From Talpa occidentalis (lineage: Eukaryota > Chordata > Mammalia > Eulipotyphla > Talpidae): a stretch of 64,000 nt of DNA. A model generated the notes under the pieces. The model did no database searches. It had not been told where the DNA came from and saw nothing but the letters and a program-made list of their open reading frames with translations. Of the stretch, positions 38,068 to 49,324 are shown one piece after another; within the stretch, counting starts at the first letter, position 1, and each line of letters starts with the position of its first letter. The position numbers and the translations under genes are program-made. The stretch covers positions 45,257,199 through 45,321,198 of the forward strand of contig NW_023601104.1 in NCBI RefSeq assembly GCF_014898055.3, in the 5' to 3' direction.

Positions 38068-38343
38068 CTTTTTTTTTAAAGATTTATTTATTTAATTATT
38101 TATACAAGAAGCTGGGTACAGACCAGATGTGCGGTAGGGCCAGAGGATTCACCAGAGCCAGAGCCGGGAACAGAACAGGCAGACTGACTGAAATACACTG
38201 CTGAGGGGAGCAGCAGTGAGACAGGAGAGGTCTGCTGTGCCATATGGGATTCTTGCCTGCCAGGCAGGATCAAACCTGGCTGCAGAGGCTGCGGATAGCT
38301 TCACAGCATGGCACTCAACTGCCTGTGCCACCAGAGGAGGCCC
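38068..38343 (-). mobile_element. tRNA-derived SINE
   Basis: Antisense copy with tail TTTTTTTTAAAGATTTATTT and head CCACCAGAGGAGGCCC. A perfect 17-bp duplication, AGGATAAAAATATTTTA, lies at 38,047-38,063 and 38,345-38,361. Confidence 0.93.
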
Positions 38344-38599
38344 GAGGATAAAAATATTTTAATTTAGATTTCTAAGTATTTAAAATACTAGATATTTTTC
38401 TGAATACTTGCATTTTTCTGCCACATTGAGCACCCACAACTAGAATATAAAAATAAAAAAAATAACAGGTCAAACTGATAAAATGGTTAGAGAACAGGGA
38501 AAGAAACAAAAGTCTAAATTAATTTGTTATTTTGACAAAAAAATAGTGAACAATAAAATCAGTTACAATCCTAGTATTCTTTCAGAAGACAAATCATTG

Positions 38600-38925
38600 T
38601 GACTTAAAAATTATCATGCTCAACGAAATAAGTCAGAAAGAAAAAGAAAAATACCGGATGGCCTCACTCATAGCAGGAATTTAGAAAACCTAAAATAAGG
38701 GGCCAGGAAAAAAACTAATTAATACAAAGTAAAAATCAAAATCAACAAGCAACTATAAACCAGAGACACACTGGGAGCGAGGGGCGAGGAAAGGAAGGAC
38801 TAAGGTCAAAATAAGGGGGGGTGCAATTGTATGGGGAATATAACCAAAATGAAAATGCATACATTGTGCAAAAATGAAAAATGATGTAAGAATTATATAA
38901 AATAAAATATTAATAAAAATTAACA
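38600..38925 (+). mobile_element. Young-family L1, extreme 5' truncation (3' UTR only)
   Basis: Starts inside the last codons of ORF2 (ATGCTCAACGAAATAAGTCA; GATGGCCTCACTCATAGCAG) and runs through the short 3' UTR: GAAAGGAAGGACTAAGG, GGGGGGGTGCAATTGTATGG, GGAATATAACC. The 3' UTR matches that of the L1s at 39.9 and 51.7 kb. Possible short duplication AAAAATTA at both ends, not conclusive. Confidence 0.8.
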
Positions 38926-39009
38926 GTGAACTTACGCTGTCCATTTCTGTAAAAGTAGAAAGACAATTGGAATACTGTAAAACTCTTTTGAGTGCTTCTT
39001 CTGAAGTTA

Positions 39010-39420
39010 CCTACATTAAACTATCACTGCCACACAAACTGCACAAAACTAGTGGCTTAAAACAACACCCACTTGTTATCTCACAGTTCTGTAACTTCTA
39101 AATCTGACATGGGTCTCGCCAGGATAAAATCAAGGTTATGACAGGGCTGTCTCTGTTGAAGATGAAGGACAAATAACTCTCTTATGTTGATAGTAAAATG
39201 TATTCTTTGCAGTTACAGGACTGATGTCCCCAATTTTTTGCTGGCTGTGGGCCAGAGACCTCCCTTAGTTACAAGAAGTTTCTCTTTGGTCTTTGCACAC
39301 AGTTCTTAGTATCTCAGAATCAACAAAGGCAATTGAAATCTTCATGCATGGAATCTTCCTGACTCTTTCTGCTACAAAGGTTTCCAAAGACTTTTTATTA
39401 ACTTGGAGACCAAGGAAATA
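39010..39420 (-). mobile_element. MaLR/MLT1-like LTR relic
   Basis: CTAGTGGCTTAAAACAACAC, TTATCTCACAGTTCTGTAAC and AAATCAAGGTTATGACAGGG match the order of antisense MaLR LTR landmarks. Diverged and non-coding. Confidence 0.55.
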
Positions 39421-39879
39421 ATATACCATGAATTTAATCTGAAGAATGATAGAAAATTCTAGTGTTCATGTGTATATATAGCTGTGGGATACTGGTATTG
39501 CTACAAAATAGCTATTTTCAAAATGTGACCATATGCTGAACTTGGTATTAATATGTTATTATATAGATAAATGCAGAAAGATAAATCAATTCACATATGA
39601 ACAAAATAATTAGCAAGATTATTAAAGCAAATACAGAATCTTATAAACAAGAAGTGTATCTGCTAGAATTCTTCAAAGAAAAGCAGACATTCTCTGTTTA
39701 TGTTATTCCATTTTAGGGATGTGTCACTGCCACGATAATATCTTCAGGAAACTACCAGAACACTGATTAATATTACCATAAAAATTCAGGACATCTGTGT
39801 ATTTCTTTATGTACTCTAACATTTGTATCAGAATATGTAAAATGGAATGTTTTTTCTTTACCATTTCCCACCATTCTTT

Positions 39880-41084
39880 TCTTTTATTTTCTTTTATTTT
39901 TTTTAATAATAAATTTTATTTTTATATTCCCCCATACAATTGCAAACGCCCCATTCTGACCCCAATCCTTCCCCTCCCACCCCCACCCCCAAAAGTGTCT
40001 CTGGTTCATAGTTTTTTGTTGATTTTGATTTTCACTTTCTTATATTCATTTTCCTGGTCCCTTATTTAAGTTTTCTAGATTCCTGCTATGAGTGAGACCA
40101 TCCGGTATTTTTCTTTTTCTTTTTGGCTTATTTCACTGAGCATGATCCCTTCCAGCGCCATCCATGTTGCTGCAAATTGCATGTGTTTATCTTTTTTGAA
40201 TGCTGAGTAATATTCCATGGTATATATGTACCACATCTTCTTGATCCAGTCATCTATTTTTGGGCATTTGGGTTGTTTCCAAAGCTTAGCTATTGTAAAC
40301 AGTGCTGCTATAAACATAGGGGTGCAGGTGCTCTTTGGAATTGATGTTTCTGTGTCCTTTGGGTAAATACCTAGGAGTGGAATTGCTGGATCATATGGAA
40401 GCTCTATGTTTAGTAGGTCCAGAAATCTCCACACAGCTCTCCACAGTGGTTGGACCAGTTTGCACTCCCACCAACAGTGCAGAAGAGTTCCTTTTTCTCC
40501 ACACCCTCGCCAACATTTGTTGTTGCTAGTTTTTTTAATATGTGCCATTCTCACTGGTGTGAGATGGTATCTCATGGTAGTTTTGATTTGCATTTCCCTG
40601 ATGACAAGTGATGTTGAACATTTTTTCATATGTCTGTTGGCCATTTGCATTTCCTCTTCAGAGAAGTTTCTTTTTAGCTCTTCTGCCCATTTTTTGACTG
40701 GATTATTTTCTTTGTTGTTGCTGAGTCTCATCAGCTCTTTGCAGATTTTTGTGATCAGTCCTTTATCATTAGTGTTGGGTGCAAAAATGTTCTCCCAGTT
40801 GGTGGGGTTTCTCTTTGTTTTTGTTATTGTCTCTTTTGCTGTGCAGAAGCTCTTTAATTTGATGTAGTCCCAGCTGTTTATCTTTGCCTTCACTATCACT
40901 GCTTTGGGTGATGTGTCTGTAAAGATGTCTTTGATGTGCAAATCCCGTAGTGTTTCGCCTATATTTCCTTCTATGTATTTTATGGTTTCAGGTCTTATGT
41001 CTAGTTCTTTAATCCATTTTGAGTTGATTTTTGTGTATGGTGTGAGGTAGTGGTCAAGCTTCATTCTTTTGCATGTAGCGACCC
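39880..41084 (-). mobile_element. Young-family L1, 5'-truncated
   Basis: Contains the 3' part of ORF2 and the full 3' UTR with a T-rich tail (TTTTTTTTAATAATAAATTT) at the left. It ends at GCATGTAGCGACCCA; the full-length copy continues there with GTTTTCCCAGCACC. The 3' UTR includes a C-rich plus strand (39,950-39,993), that is a G-rich sense strand. It belongs to the same family as the 51.7-57.6 kb element. No convincing target-site duplication found. Confidence 0.92.
40075..41064 (-). pseudogene. L1 ORF2p C-terminal fragment, open for 329 codons
   Basis: The 5' truncation removed the endonuclease and reverse transcriptase, leaving the C-terminal quarter of ORF2p. The fragment remains open to its natural stop, ending MVSLIAGI. 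Visible landmarks are [11 protein letters not shown] at the start, [20 protein letters not shown] near the middle, the cysteine motif [18 protein letters not shown], and [16 protein letters not shown] near the end. Without the catalytic domains it cannot support retrotransposition; the open frame shows only that the insertion is recent. The ATG used is internal and has no meaning as a start. Confidence 0.9.
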
Positions 41085-41744
41085 AATTAGAACTTTAACC
41101 AAATAGCTAAATATAGAAGTTAAGTAAAAGAAATATTTTGTGTCACAAATGGTCCTTTGTAGTAAAATGTGTGACAAGAACTTTAGAGACTACTGGGAGG
41201 ACTTTTTATTTGGAGGCTTTATTGTTTGTTTTAATCAAATCAGTATTTTATAAGACATGACTTTCCAAGAGATAATAAAATGATCTGTTTACTCCTTGAA
41301 AAACTATGTTGTATAAGCTGACCACATTCAAACTTACTGATATATATCCGATAAAATTTTATCATATAGACTCACCTGTAAGATTACATAAATTTAAAGC
41401 ACATATCAATGTTATTAAAATCACTCGGTCTAAAGTGACAATTACACTTTGTTAAGAATCAGTCCACTCAAAAAAGCACAAGCCTGATGTGATTTCACTA
41501 AGGAAAGTTTCACTTTACTTTTATTTCCTTGATTAAATGCCTCTAATGGTTTAAATTTAAATTAAGCAAACTCATCTTTACTATTTATCATCATGATAAA
41601 GTACTCCATGAACACTCTTAAACCAAATATGCAATCATATGTAACAATTGGGTTTCACTTCAAATCTGGGTTATTTTCTCCTTCCAATAATGGAATTAAC
41701 ACTAAGTTTATAAAGTGTCTTTTTTCCCCCTTTTATCATATGAT
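41085..41744. other. Unassigned DNA
   Basis: AT-rich, with nothing recognised. Confidence 0.4.
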
Positions 41745-41835
41745 TGTTGCCACAAGAGATAGATGCACTCCTATGTTCACTGAAGCACTTTTTATAGTAG
41801 CCAAGATACGGGAACAATGTAAGTACTCAAAGACA
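41745..41835 (+). mobile_element. Old L1 ORF2 C-terminal scrap
   Basis: CACAAGAGATAGATGCACTC, CTATGTTCACTGAAGCACTT and ATAGTAGCCAAGATACGGGA match the region coding the ORF2 C-terminus (IYPKD…[15 protein letters not shown]). Short and degenerate; it explains the 98-codon frame at 41,593-41,889. Confidence 0.65.
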
Positions 41836-42585
41836 GTGTGTGAAAGTAGAATATGGAAGGAATACATGTGCAGACACAAAGGAACATAGCCTCCTTTCAA
41901 ACTTGATCATATATACACAAACACATTTATAAACACATACATACAGATGTGAAATCACATCAGGATTGTGCTATATGTGTATAGATAGATACATATCTGT
42001 TGTATAACTCTAGTAGAGTGGATAGGCATAGATATTCATATACTTTAAGAACACTAAACCAAGAGCAAATGAAAGTAGGTATAGGTAGAATCCATCTATT
42101 CCTCGAATGACATAATATTTCTGGATCCATATTTTTCATCCTGAATCTTTATGTCCATATAGAAAAAAACAAAACAAAACAAATCAGAAAACATCTTTAT
42201 GAGAAAGGAGACCTGTTAACATTCGTGAAGAATAATACAACTTGAAATGATTAGCTCAAAAAGTTGGTAATCATAGGAAAATACTGCATTTGTAATGGGC
42301 AGTCATTTTCTTATCATAAAAGAAATTACACATCTTCTTGGAAACAGGGGTTTTGACCACTATGTGTGCTTATGTGTTCATTCATGTGAACTGGTACAAA
42401 ATTTAAAGGTTTCAAGTCTGAAAAACTGTGTGTACAGAAAGTCAACATTTTCAGGATGCCTAGACTTGTGACAATGTTAGATCATACACAATGAGATCTT
42501 ACACACAAATATCATAACAAAACAGAATTTATTATTCTAGTCATCATCTAAAAGTAAGGTATTGTGCAATGTAATAGAAAAATAC
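41836..42585. other. Unassigned AT-rich DNA
   Basis: Nothing recognised apart from short CA/TA-rich text. Confidence 0.4.
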
Positions 42586-42606
42586 CACTTCATTTATTTG
42601 AAAGAT

Positions 42607-42620
42607 TTTTTTTTTAAGAT

Positions 42621-42659
<39 letters not shown>

Positions 42660-42907
42660 TACAAGAACCAGGGTACATGCCAGATGCGCGGGAGGGTGAG
42701 AGGATTCACCAGAGACAGAGCAGGGAACAGAACAGGCAGACTGACGAAATACACTGCGGAGGGGAGCAGCGGCCTCGACAGGAGAGGTCTACTGAGCCAT
42801 GTGGGACCCTCGCTGGCCGGCCGGGATCGAACCGGTGCTGCAGAGGCAGAGGCTGTGGACAACTTCACAGCACTGTGCTTAAATGCCTGCACCACCAGGG
42901 GAGGCTG
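42607..42907 (-). mobile_element. tRNA-derived SINE with expanded (ATTT)n tail
   Basis: The left end is TTTTTTTTTTAAGATTTATT followed by eleven or so ATTT units up to 42,660. The body is well preserved (GCGCGGGAGGGTGAGAGGAT) with B-box complement GGGATCGAACC. A perfect 14-bp duplication, CACTTCATTTATTT, lies at 42,586-42,599 and 42,908-42,921. The internal segment GCAGAGGCAGAGGC is a small local duplication. Confidence 0.93.
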
Positions 42908-42924
42908 CACTTCATTTATTTTAA

Positions 42925-44875
42925 AGAGATTTTATTTTATTGTTTCTTTTTAAATGAATTAACATTGGTTTACAACTGAGTATATTGTTTACAGACATAG
43001 GGTCACACCCTTCAGGTGCATGTTACCACACCATACCTACCACAAAGGCACGCATACATAATCCACTCTGCCTCCTCCCCACTCTGCTCTTTCCCCTCTG
43101 CCTCTCCCTCTTTGTACCTCAATTCTACAGTCATATTTCCAGGATATGTATTGGTTTGTTGTTTTCTGGCTCTTTGTTTTGTTTCTCAAAATGCCATATA
43201 TAAGTGACACAATCCATTATTTACCTTTCTCCTTCTGACTTGTCTAACTTGGCATGTTCCCCTTCAGTCCCATCCAAGTTGTTGCAAATGGCTAGAATTC
43301 ATCTGTTTTATAGCTGAAAGGCAATCCATTGTGTATATGTATATACCACATCATCTTTGAGCACTTATGTTTTTCCCATATCTTGGCTATTATAAATAGT
43401 GCTTCAATGAACATAGGCATGCATCTATCTCTTCATGTTATTGCTTTATATTCTTTGGATAGATAGCAACGAATATAAATGCTGGATGAAATGATTGATC
43501 TAATTTTAATAATTAGAGAACTTTCCATACTGTTTTCCATAGCGATGGGCCAATCTATATTTCTACAGCAGTGTATGAGTGTTTCTTTCCTACCACATAT
43601 TCTACAGCACTTGTTTCTGGTCTTTTTCATATGGGATATTCTTACAGGTTAGAGATGGTATCTCAGTGTGTGTGTTTACTTTTAAAGATTTATTTATACA
43701 TTCAAGAGTTGGGGTACAGGCCAGAGGTGAGGGGGTGAGAGGATTCACCAGAGACAGAGTGGGGAACAGAACAGGTAGACTGACTAAAATGCACTGCTGA
43801 GGGGAGCAGCAGGCGAGCCAGGAGAGGTCTGCTTGACATGTAGGTTGCTTCCTGGCTGGCCAGGAATCAAACTCGTGCTGCAGAGGCTGTAGATTGCTTC
43901 ATAGTGCTTAGCCACTTGCACCACCAGGAATCCCCCCTCAGTGTGGTTTTGACTTGCATTTCCTTTTTGATAAATGGTGATAAGCAGTTTTACATTTGCC
44001 TTTACATTTGCTTTACATTCTTTGTAGAGTGCTATCTAGCCCTTCTGCTCATTTTTTGTTTGGGTTAGGAAAAGATAGTCAAGCCCACAGATTGGAAGAA
44101 TTGACATTGTTAAAATGAACATCTAAACCAAAGCTATATACAGACTGACTCTGACCCCTGTCAAGACTTCAATGGCGTTCTTCGAAGAAATAGAACAAAC
44201 ATTTCTGAAATTCACATAGAACCACAGAAGACCCCAAATAACTAAAGCAAATCTGACACAAAAGAGGAAGAATAGTGGTTTCACCCACCTTGTCTTCAAA
44301 CTATACTAAAAAGTTATAATAATCAAAACAATATTGTCCTGGAGCAAAGAGAGATACATAGACTAGTGGGATAGAATTGAGAACCCAGAAATAAACCCAA
44401 ATGTGTATGGACACTTAACCTCAAACAAAGTAGCCAACAATATGCACTGGAGCAAGGACAGTCTCAATAAATGGCGTTGGGGAAATTGGACAATTACCTG
44501 CAAAAGAAGGAAACTAGAGGAATATCTCATACCATATGCAAAAATTAACTCAAAATGGATAAATGATTTGGATGTAAGACCTGAAACCATAAAATAAATA
44601 CAAGGAAATATAGGACAAACACTTTATGACACAGGCTTCAGAGATGTCTTTGTGGATCAACAAGAATAAGAAAAATAAAAGGGAATATAATCAATCGAGA
44701 CTACATCAAACTAAAAAACTTCTACACAGTGAAAGAAACTTTCAAACTAAAAAGACATTCTACCAAATGTGAGAAAATATTTGTACATTATACTTCTGAC
44801 AAGGGACTACTATACAAGTTCTATGAACAACTCACACTACTCAACAAAAAGAAAATCAAAATAATATTTTTAGCT
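42925..44875. mobile_element. Old L1 with 5' inversion (twin-priming product)
   Basis: The left part (42,925-44,066) is antisense L1 from the 3' UTR back into ORF2, ending at CTGCTCATTTTTTGTTTGGG. The right part (44,070-44,875) is sense L1 ORF2 (ATTGGAAGAATTGACATTGT … CAATAAATGGCGTTGGGGAA … CTCAACAAAAAGAAAATCAA). In L1 coordinates the outer end of the right part and the inner end of the left part lie within about 30 bases of each other, as expected from twin priming. Both halves are degenerate. A SINE at 43,680-43,936 inserted later into the left half. Confidence 0.78.
43680..43936 (-). mobile_element. tRNA-derived SINE
   Basis: Antisense copy with left end TTTTAAAGATTTATTTATAC and head ACCACCAGGAATCCCCC-like text. 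CTCAGTGTG is duplicated at 43,662-43,670 and 43,937-43,945, with a longer imperfect match beyond. It splits the antisense half of the inverted L1. Confidence 0.9.
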
Positions 44876-45802
44876 AAGACAATTTTTTATAATGGCATTG
44901 CATAGAAAAGTCATTTTATCTAAAATATGAAAAATATTGTTCATTCTTGGAGGAAAAATTTTTTTTTATATTTAGTAATGTATTTAATAGACATTTAATT
45001 TGATTTAATTGTACTCTACCCTTTTGGGAATGTAGATATTCCTTCTCAATTGATGACTAGATTACTCTCAAGAAAATATTTCTTACTATAGGTATATACA
45101 CAAGTATCTATAATAGATATATTACATATAATAAATTATATCTAATATATCTTATATACATGATAAATTTCCATGGATTTATATAACAATTTGAAATTTA
45201 AGAAAATTTGATGTGGTGATAAACTGAAGATTATTTGCTCTGTGTATTAAATTTATATAATAAATGACAAAAAAAAACACAAAAATCTGACATGTGAAGT
45301 TTGAATCTTAGATTTTGTCTGGCCCTTACTCATTTATACTCTCTTCTTCTAATGGAAGAATTTTTTATACTATATACATGAAATATTTTACCTTTTGTCC
45401 TCTCTTTCACTGATTTTGTTCCTTAAAAGCATTGCTTATCTAAAACCATTTCTAAAATCCCTATTTGGAAATGCTTCTCTGTCAGGATGTCCTTTGAAAT
45501 ACTGCAACAGGAATAGGATATAATGTTATAGACATTGTTTGAGGACCACAGATTTCAGTAAAGTATCATTTCACATGACACAGGGATCATTCTATTAATT
45601 TATGAGAAAGCATGCAATTTACAGCTACAATTTCTTTTACGCTAAGTATATCTTGTTACAGAAAAGCCACTCTCATTTTCCTGACATCTTGTAGGTGTGG
45701 ATATTGCAATTTTGGAAGAGATCTAAACAAGAGGCATTTCAAATTGTGAGTAATAGAGGGAAAATAGATTAAGATCCTCAGGGCATTTTAGTAAAAAGGT
45801 AA
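44876..45802. other. Unassigned AT-rich DNA
   Basis: Nothing recognised; TATATA-rich around 45,100-45,170. Confidence 0.4.
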
Positions 45803-45832
45803 TGTGTGTGTGTGTGTGTGTGTGTGTGTGTT
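45803..45832. repeat. (GT)n microsatellite
   Basis: About 14 uninterrupted TG units followed by TTGGGGGC. Confidence 0.92.
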
Positions 45833-45879
45833 GGGGGCTAATATACAGCAGTTGAAGAGAGAATGAAGTGCGTATTCGC

Positions 45880-46315
45880 ACAAAGGATACATAAAATATG
45901 TCCGTAACAGTTTATAGCTCAAATCTAGAAACAAACCGAATATTTATCTAGTGGAAGATAAGTAAACAAATTGTGGTGCATTCATAAAATTGGATAATGC
46001 ACAGTAGTGAAAATATATTAGTGTGGCACATATTATGAATGATTTTTTTTGAAAATTCAGAAGTTTGGCACATTAGGATATGTTGCCATCAATATGAAGT
46101 GTAAGGGAAGACAAAACTAATCTATCGTTATAGAGTCAAAATAGTGGTTACTGATAATTGGACCAAGGGAACTTTCTGGGAGTGAGAAAAATGCTCAATA
46201 TCGTCATCTCAGTGGTGGTCATCTCAGTGGGTATATGCCTTTGTGAAACAGATATGGCTATACATTGAATTTATACAACTTACTATGAAGTAGGTGATCT
46301 TATTAAAGAAACAAG
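45880..46315 (+). mobile_element. Old L1M 3' end relic
   Basis: CACAGTAGTGAAAATATATT, AAGACAAAACTAATCTATCG, AATAGTGGTTACTGATAATT, GGGAACTTTCTGGGAGTGAG and CATTGAATTTATACAACTTA follow the order of an L1M 3' end. Degenerate. Confidence 0.65.
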
Positions 46316-47244
46316 TGATTTAATTAGTCCGTAACTATTAATTAACTTAAATATTAATTTAAATTCTCCTCCCTTTGAAACTTTGGGGATTGTATGTTTC
46401 CATCAGTGAAATCTACTACATTTAAGAAATAATTAATAGAAACATAGGCAACAGGATCTAAATCACATTATGAGACCCACATTATAGCAAAACTTTTAAA
46501 GGAAATCATGACATAGGTTATAATATGTCAATCATACATTCTAAGGAGCTATCCCTTAGATAATATACAAATACAAAAGAAAAAAAAGTCATTTGAAACA
46601 TGTCTTTTAACATGAAATATGAAGGCTTAGTAAATCATTATTCAAATGTTAGGTAATTGTAAAATAACTTGGAGGTTAGATGTTGATTTATGAATTGCTG
46701 CTAAGAGGAAAAAAAAAAAGAGAATGGGAGAAAGAGGCAAGATTGGTTTGTCATTTTTTTCACTCAGTGACTTACCCATAAAAATATTATCCAGTTTATG
46801 TTTTTCTATATTATCTATTTCATATGTTATCCACACATACAAAGAACACACTTATATTCATATATATATATAAATATCATACATACATTATTGTTTAGTA
46901 AACTTAAAATTACAGCTTATTATTTGAAAAGTAAGTCATAAAAAGGATAGCTTTTTGCCCTAAGCATCTGGAGCATAGGCAATGGCATTATATTTGGTTG
47001 GAAAGCCTTGTGCAATGGCAGATTTAAGGAGGCAAAGAAGGAAGTGTTCTGTTTTATGTGTTAAAAATCAAGGTGTTTATTAAGCATTGGAAGAGGCTAT
47101 ATATGTTAGTTTGGAACTCACAGGGAAGATCAGGCCTGCAGTCAACTATCTGGAGAATTATCCATTTATTTAAGCTCATTGGACAGTAGGCGATCACCAA
47201 GGACTAGGAGTCGATGGAAATGAGGAAAAGCTCATGATAGATCA
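46316..47244. other. Unassigned AT-rich DNA
   Basis: Nothing recognised; small A runs only. Confidence 0.4.
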
Positions 47245-47308
47245 CCAGATAGGATTTTGTGTAAGTTCCTATCCTATGCCAGATAGGCATAGGATTTTGT
47301 GTAAGTTC
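47245..47308. repeat. Imperfect tandem duplication (about 40-bp period)
   Basis: CCAGATAGGATTTTGTGTAA and then GCCAGATAGGCATAGGATTT repeat the core AGGATTTTGTGTAAGTTC at 47,251-47,268 and 47,291-47,308. It lies just before a long CT microsatellite. Confidence 0.85.
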
Positions 47309-47320
47309 TTGGAGATCTTC

Positions 47321-47338
47321 CTTCCTTCCTCCTCTCTC

Positions 47339-47419
<81 letters not shown>

Positions 47420-47450
47420 TTCTCTCTCTCTTTCTTTCTTTCTTTCTTTT
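47321..47450. repeat. (CT)n/(CTTT)n microsatellite, about 130 bp
   Basis: The longest simple repeat in the window: CCTT units, then a nearly pure CT tract from about 47,332 to 47,410, then mixed TTTC units. It generates chance Ser-Leu and Arg-Glu frames on the two strands. Confidence 0.95.
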
Positions 47451-47469
47451 TTTGGTTTATTCCTTGCCA

Positions 47470-47565
47470 ATGGACTATGATCTCCTTAAGGGAGCTTTAT
47501 TTGTTAGAACTCAGCATCAGTGACTTGGACAAAGATGATACTCAATTTATGCAGAATAAATGAAA
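47470..47565 (+). mobile_element. Possible L2/MIR 3' relic
   Basis: ACTATGATCTCCTTAAGGGA, then CTCAGCATCAGTGACTTGG and ATACTCAATTTATGCAGAAT follow the order of an L2 3' end. Diverged. Confidence 0.42.
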
Positions 47566-47985
47566 AAGCAGACATTGAATTATAATTCTAGAAGGTGTGA
47601 TATACAAATTTGAATGAACATTGAAAATAGTGTGTAGTGTTTTACGAGCTTAATGCTGGAGGAAACATGATAGAGCTGAATGAAAATGTGCCACTCTGGG
47701 AGACAAGTGTAAAAAAGGGAGGCTGAAAATTGTAAAGGTAGGTTTCAAACATTTCACAGCTTTGCCTTTGGCTAAAACTGGGGCTGAGACTATCGGACTT
47801 AGCAAAAAAAAAAAAAAAAAAAGATTGAAATTATCGAATATAAGTTACTATAAGCTTAGATTTTTATAGATTATTGTAGTTTTTCTATGTATAATGTATC
47901 TGCTATGTTGCTTACCTGCCAATTTCCTAAAGAGATAATAAAAGTTTTCACTTTCTACTTTGACACTTTAAAACTATATCATAGA

Positions 47986-48295
47986 GGGCCTCCCCGGTGG
48001 TGCAGCGGTTGAGCGCTGGGTTGCGAAGCTGCCCGCGGCCTCTGCAGCGCCGGTTCGATCCCCGGCTGCTCCCCGGCCACCGGAGGAGGGTCCCACATGG
48101 CGTGCAGACTTCTCCTGCCGCCCGCTGCTCCCCTCAGCAGTGTACTTCGGTCCTTCTGCCTGCTCTGCTCCCCGCTCTGGCTCTGGTGAATTCTCTCACC
48201 CTCCCGCGCTTCTGACTGTACCCAGTGCATGTATAAACAAAACAAACAAACCAGCAAACAAATAAATAAAGCATGCCTCTATATAAAAAAAAAAA
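47986..48295 (+). mobile_element. tRNA-derived SINE, well preserved, unusual tail
   Basis: Head GGGCCTCCCCGGTGGTGCAG, B box GGTTCGATCCC at 48,052-48,062, and a complete GC-rich body (GCTCCCCGGCCACCGGAGGA). The tail is atypical: after GTATAAACAAAACAAACAAA comes CAAATAAATAAA, then the non-SINE words GCATGCCTCTATAT, then a pure A-tail. A perfect 15-bp duplication, AAACTATATCATAGA, at 47,971-47,985 and 48,296-48,310 proves the odd words are part of the inserted unit. Confidence 0.95.
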
Positions 48296-48310
48296 AAACT
48301 ATATCATAGA

Positions 48311-48702
48311 TTCATGAAGGTTAGTAGGTGACACTTTCCAATAATATATGCATAGTAGATAACCCTGAATCTTGTAAGTAATATTTTTTCCAGGAAGAAA
48401 TATGATTAAACTAGATTTAGCCTAAAGCAAAATTCCATTTATGATTTATTGGTATTTTTGGTTGGTTAAATTACCGCAGGGGAATATGTTAGAAAAGCAG
48501 TTTGTGTCACCCTAGTGAAACTTAACCCTATATCCAATAAATGACAAGCAGCACTTATATTTCACTTTGCTATGTACCAAAGAACTGGGAATCCATAACT
48601 GTCCTGAATATAAATGTTTCTTTTACCTTGGAGTAATATTGAGGAACGTAAAGACTTTAAAGCATTAAATATAATGAAATACAAGGCTCTGTTTTAATTA
48701 AT
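48311..48702. other. Unassigned DNA
   Basis: AT-rich, with nothing recognised. Confidence 0.4.
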
Positions 48703-48718
48703 GATGTGGCATTATTTT

Positions 48719-49005
48719 TTTTTAATAAGTTTTTTTTTTTTAAGATTTATTTATTTATACATGCACTGGGTACAGTCAGAAGCGCGGGAGGGTGAGAGAA
48801 TTCACCAGAGCCAGAGTGGGGAGCAGAGCAGGCAGAAGGACCGAAGTACACTGCTGAGGGGAGCAGCGGGCGGCAGGAGAGGTCTGCGCACCATGCGGGA
48901 CCTTCCTCCAGTGGCCGGGGAGCAGCCGGGGATCGAACCGGCGCTGCAGAGGCTGAGGGCAGCTTCGCAACCCAGCGCTCAACCGCTGCGCCACCGGGCA
49001 GGCCC
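48719..49005 (-). mobile_element. tRNA-derived SINE, GC-rich subfamily, well preserved
   Basis: Antisense copy with head complement CGCCACCGGGCAGGCCC and B-box complement GGGATCGAACC. A 16-bp duplication with one mismatch (GATGTGGCATTATTTT/GATCTGGCATTATTTT) lies at 48,703-48,718 and 49,006-49,021. Confidence 0.94.
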
Positions 49006-49324
49006 GATCTGGCATTATTTTAAATGGTTTTTGTCAAAGAATAACTATATATCACAAGATAAATAATGAAAATTTATGTATTGAAATGTCTCTAGAATGA
49101 CTAAAATAATTAACAAGGGAATTTCATTCCTCACTACTTTTCCTACCTAATAAAATAGATTTGAATCAGTATCAGCAAATTATGAAATATGCTAAGATTA
49201 TCATTATATTTTGGTTTCAGATACTTAATATCTTGAAGTGCAGATGTGAAGTAAAACATTTAAATAACACAAGTAGCCATATGCAGACATTTAAAGGTAT
49301 GAAAAGTGCATAAGAAAAATCAAT

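Noticed and set aside
40335..40867. 64- and 153-codon plus-strand frames
   Set aside because: Antisense of the L1 ORF2 C-terminal fragment. The same frame recurs at 52,287-52,703 in the other L1 copy, as expected for a repeat.
47204..47563. (Arg-Glu)n and (Ser-Leu)n proteins
   Set aside because: Translation of the CT microsatellite.
47986..48070. tRNA-like gene
   Set aside because: A and B boxes are present, but the sequence is the head of a SINE with A-tail and target-site duplication. There is no cloverleaf-complete tRNA with discriminator end.
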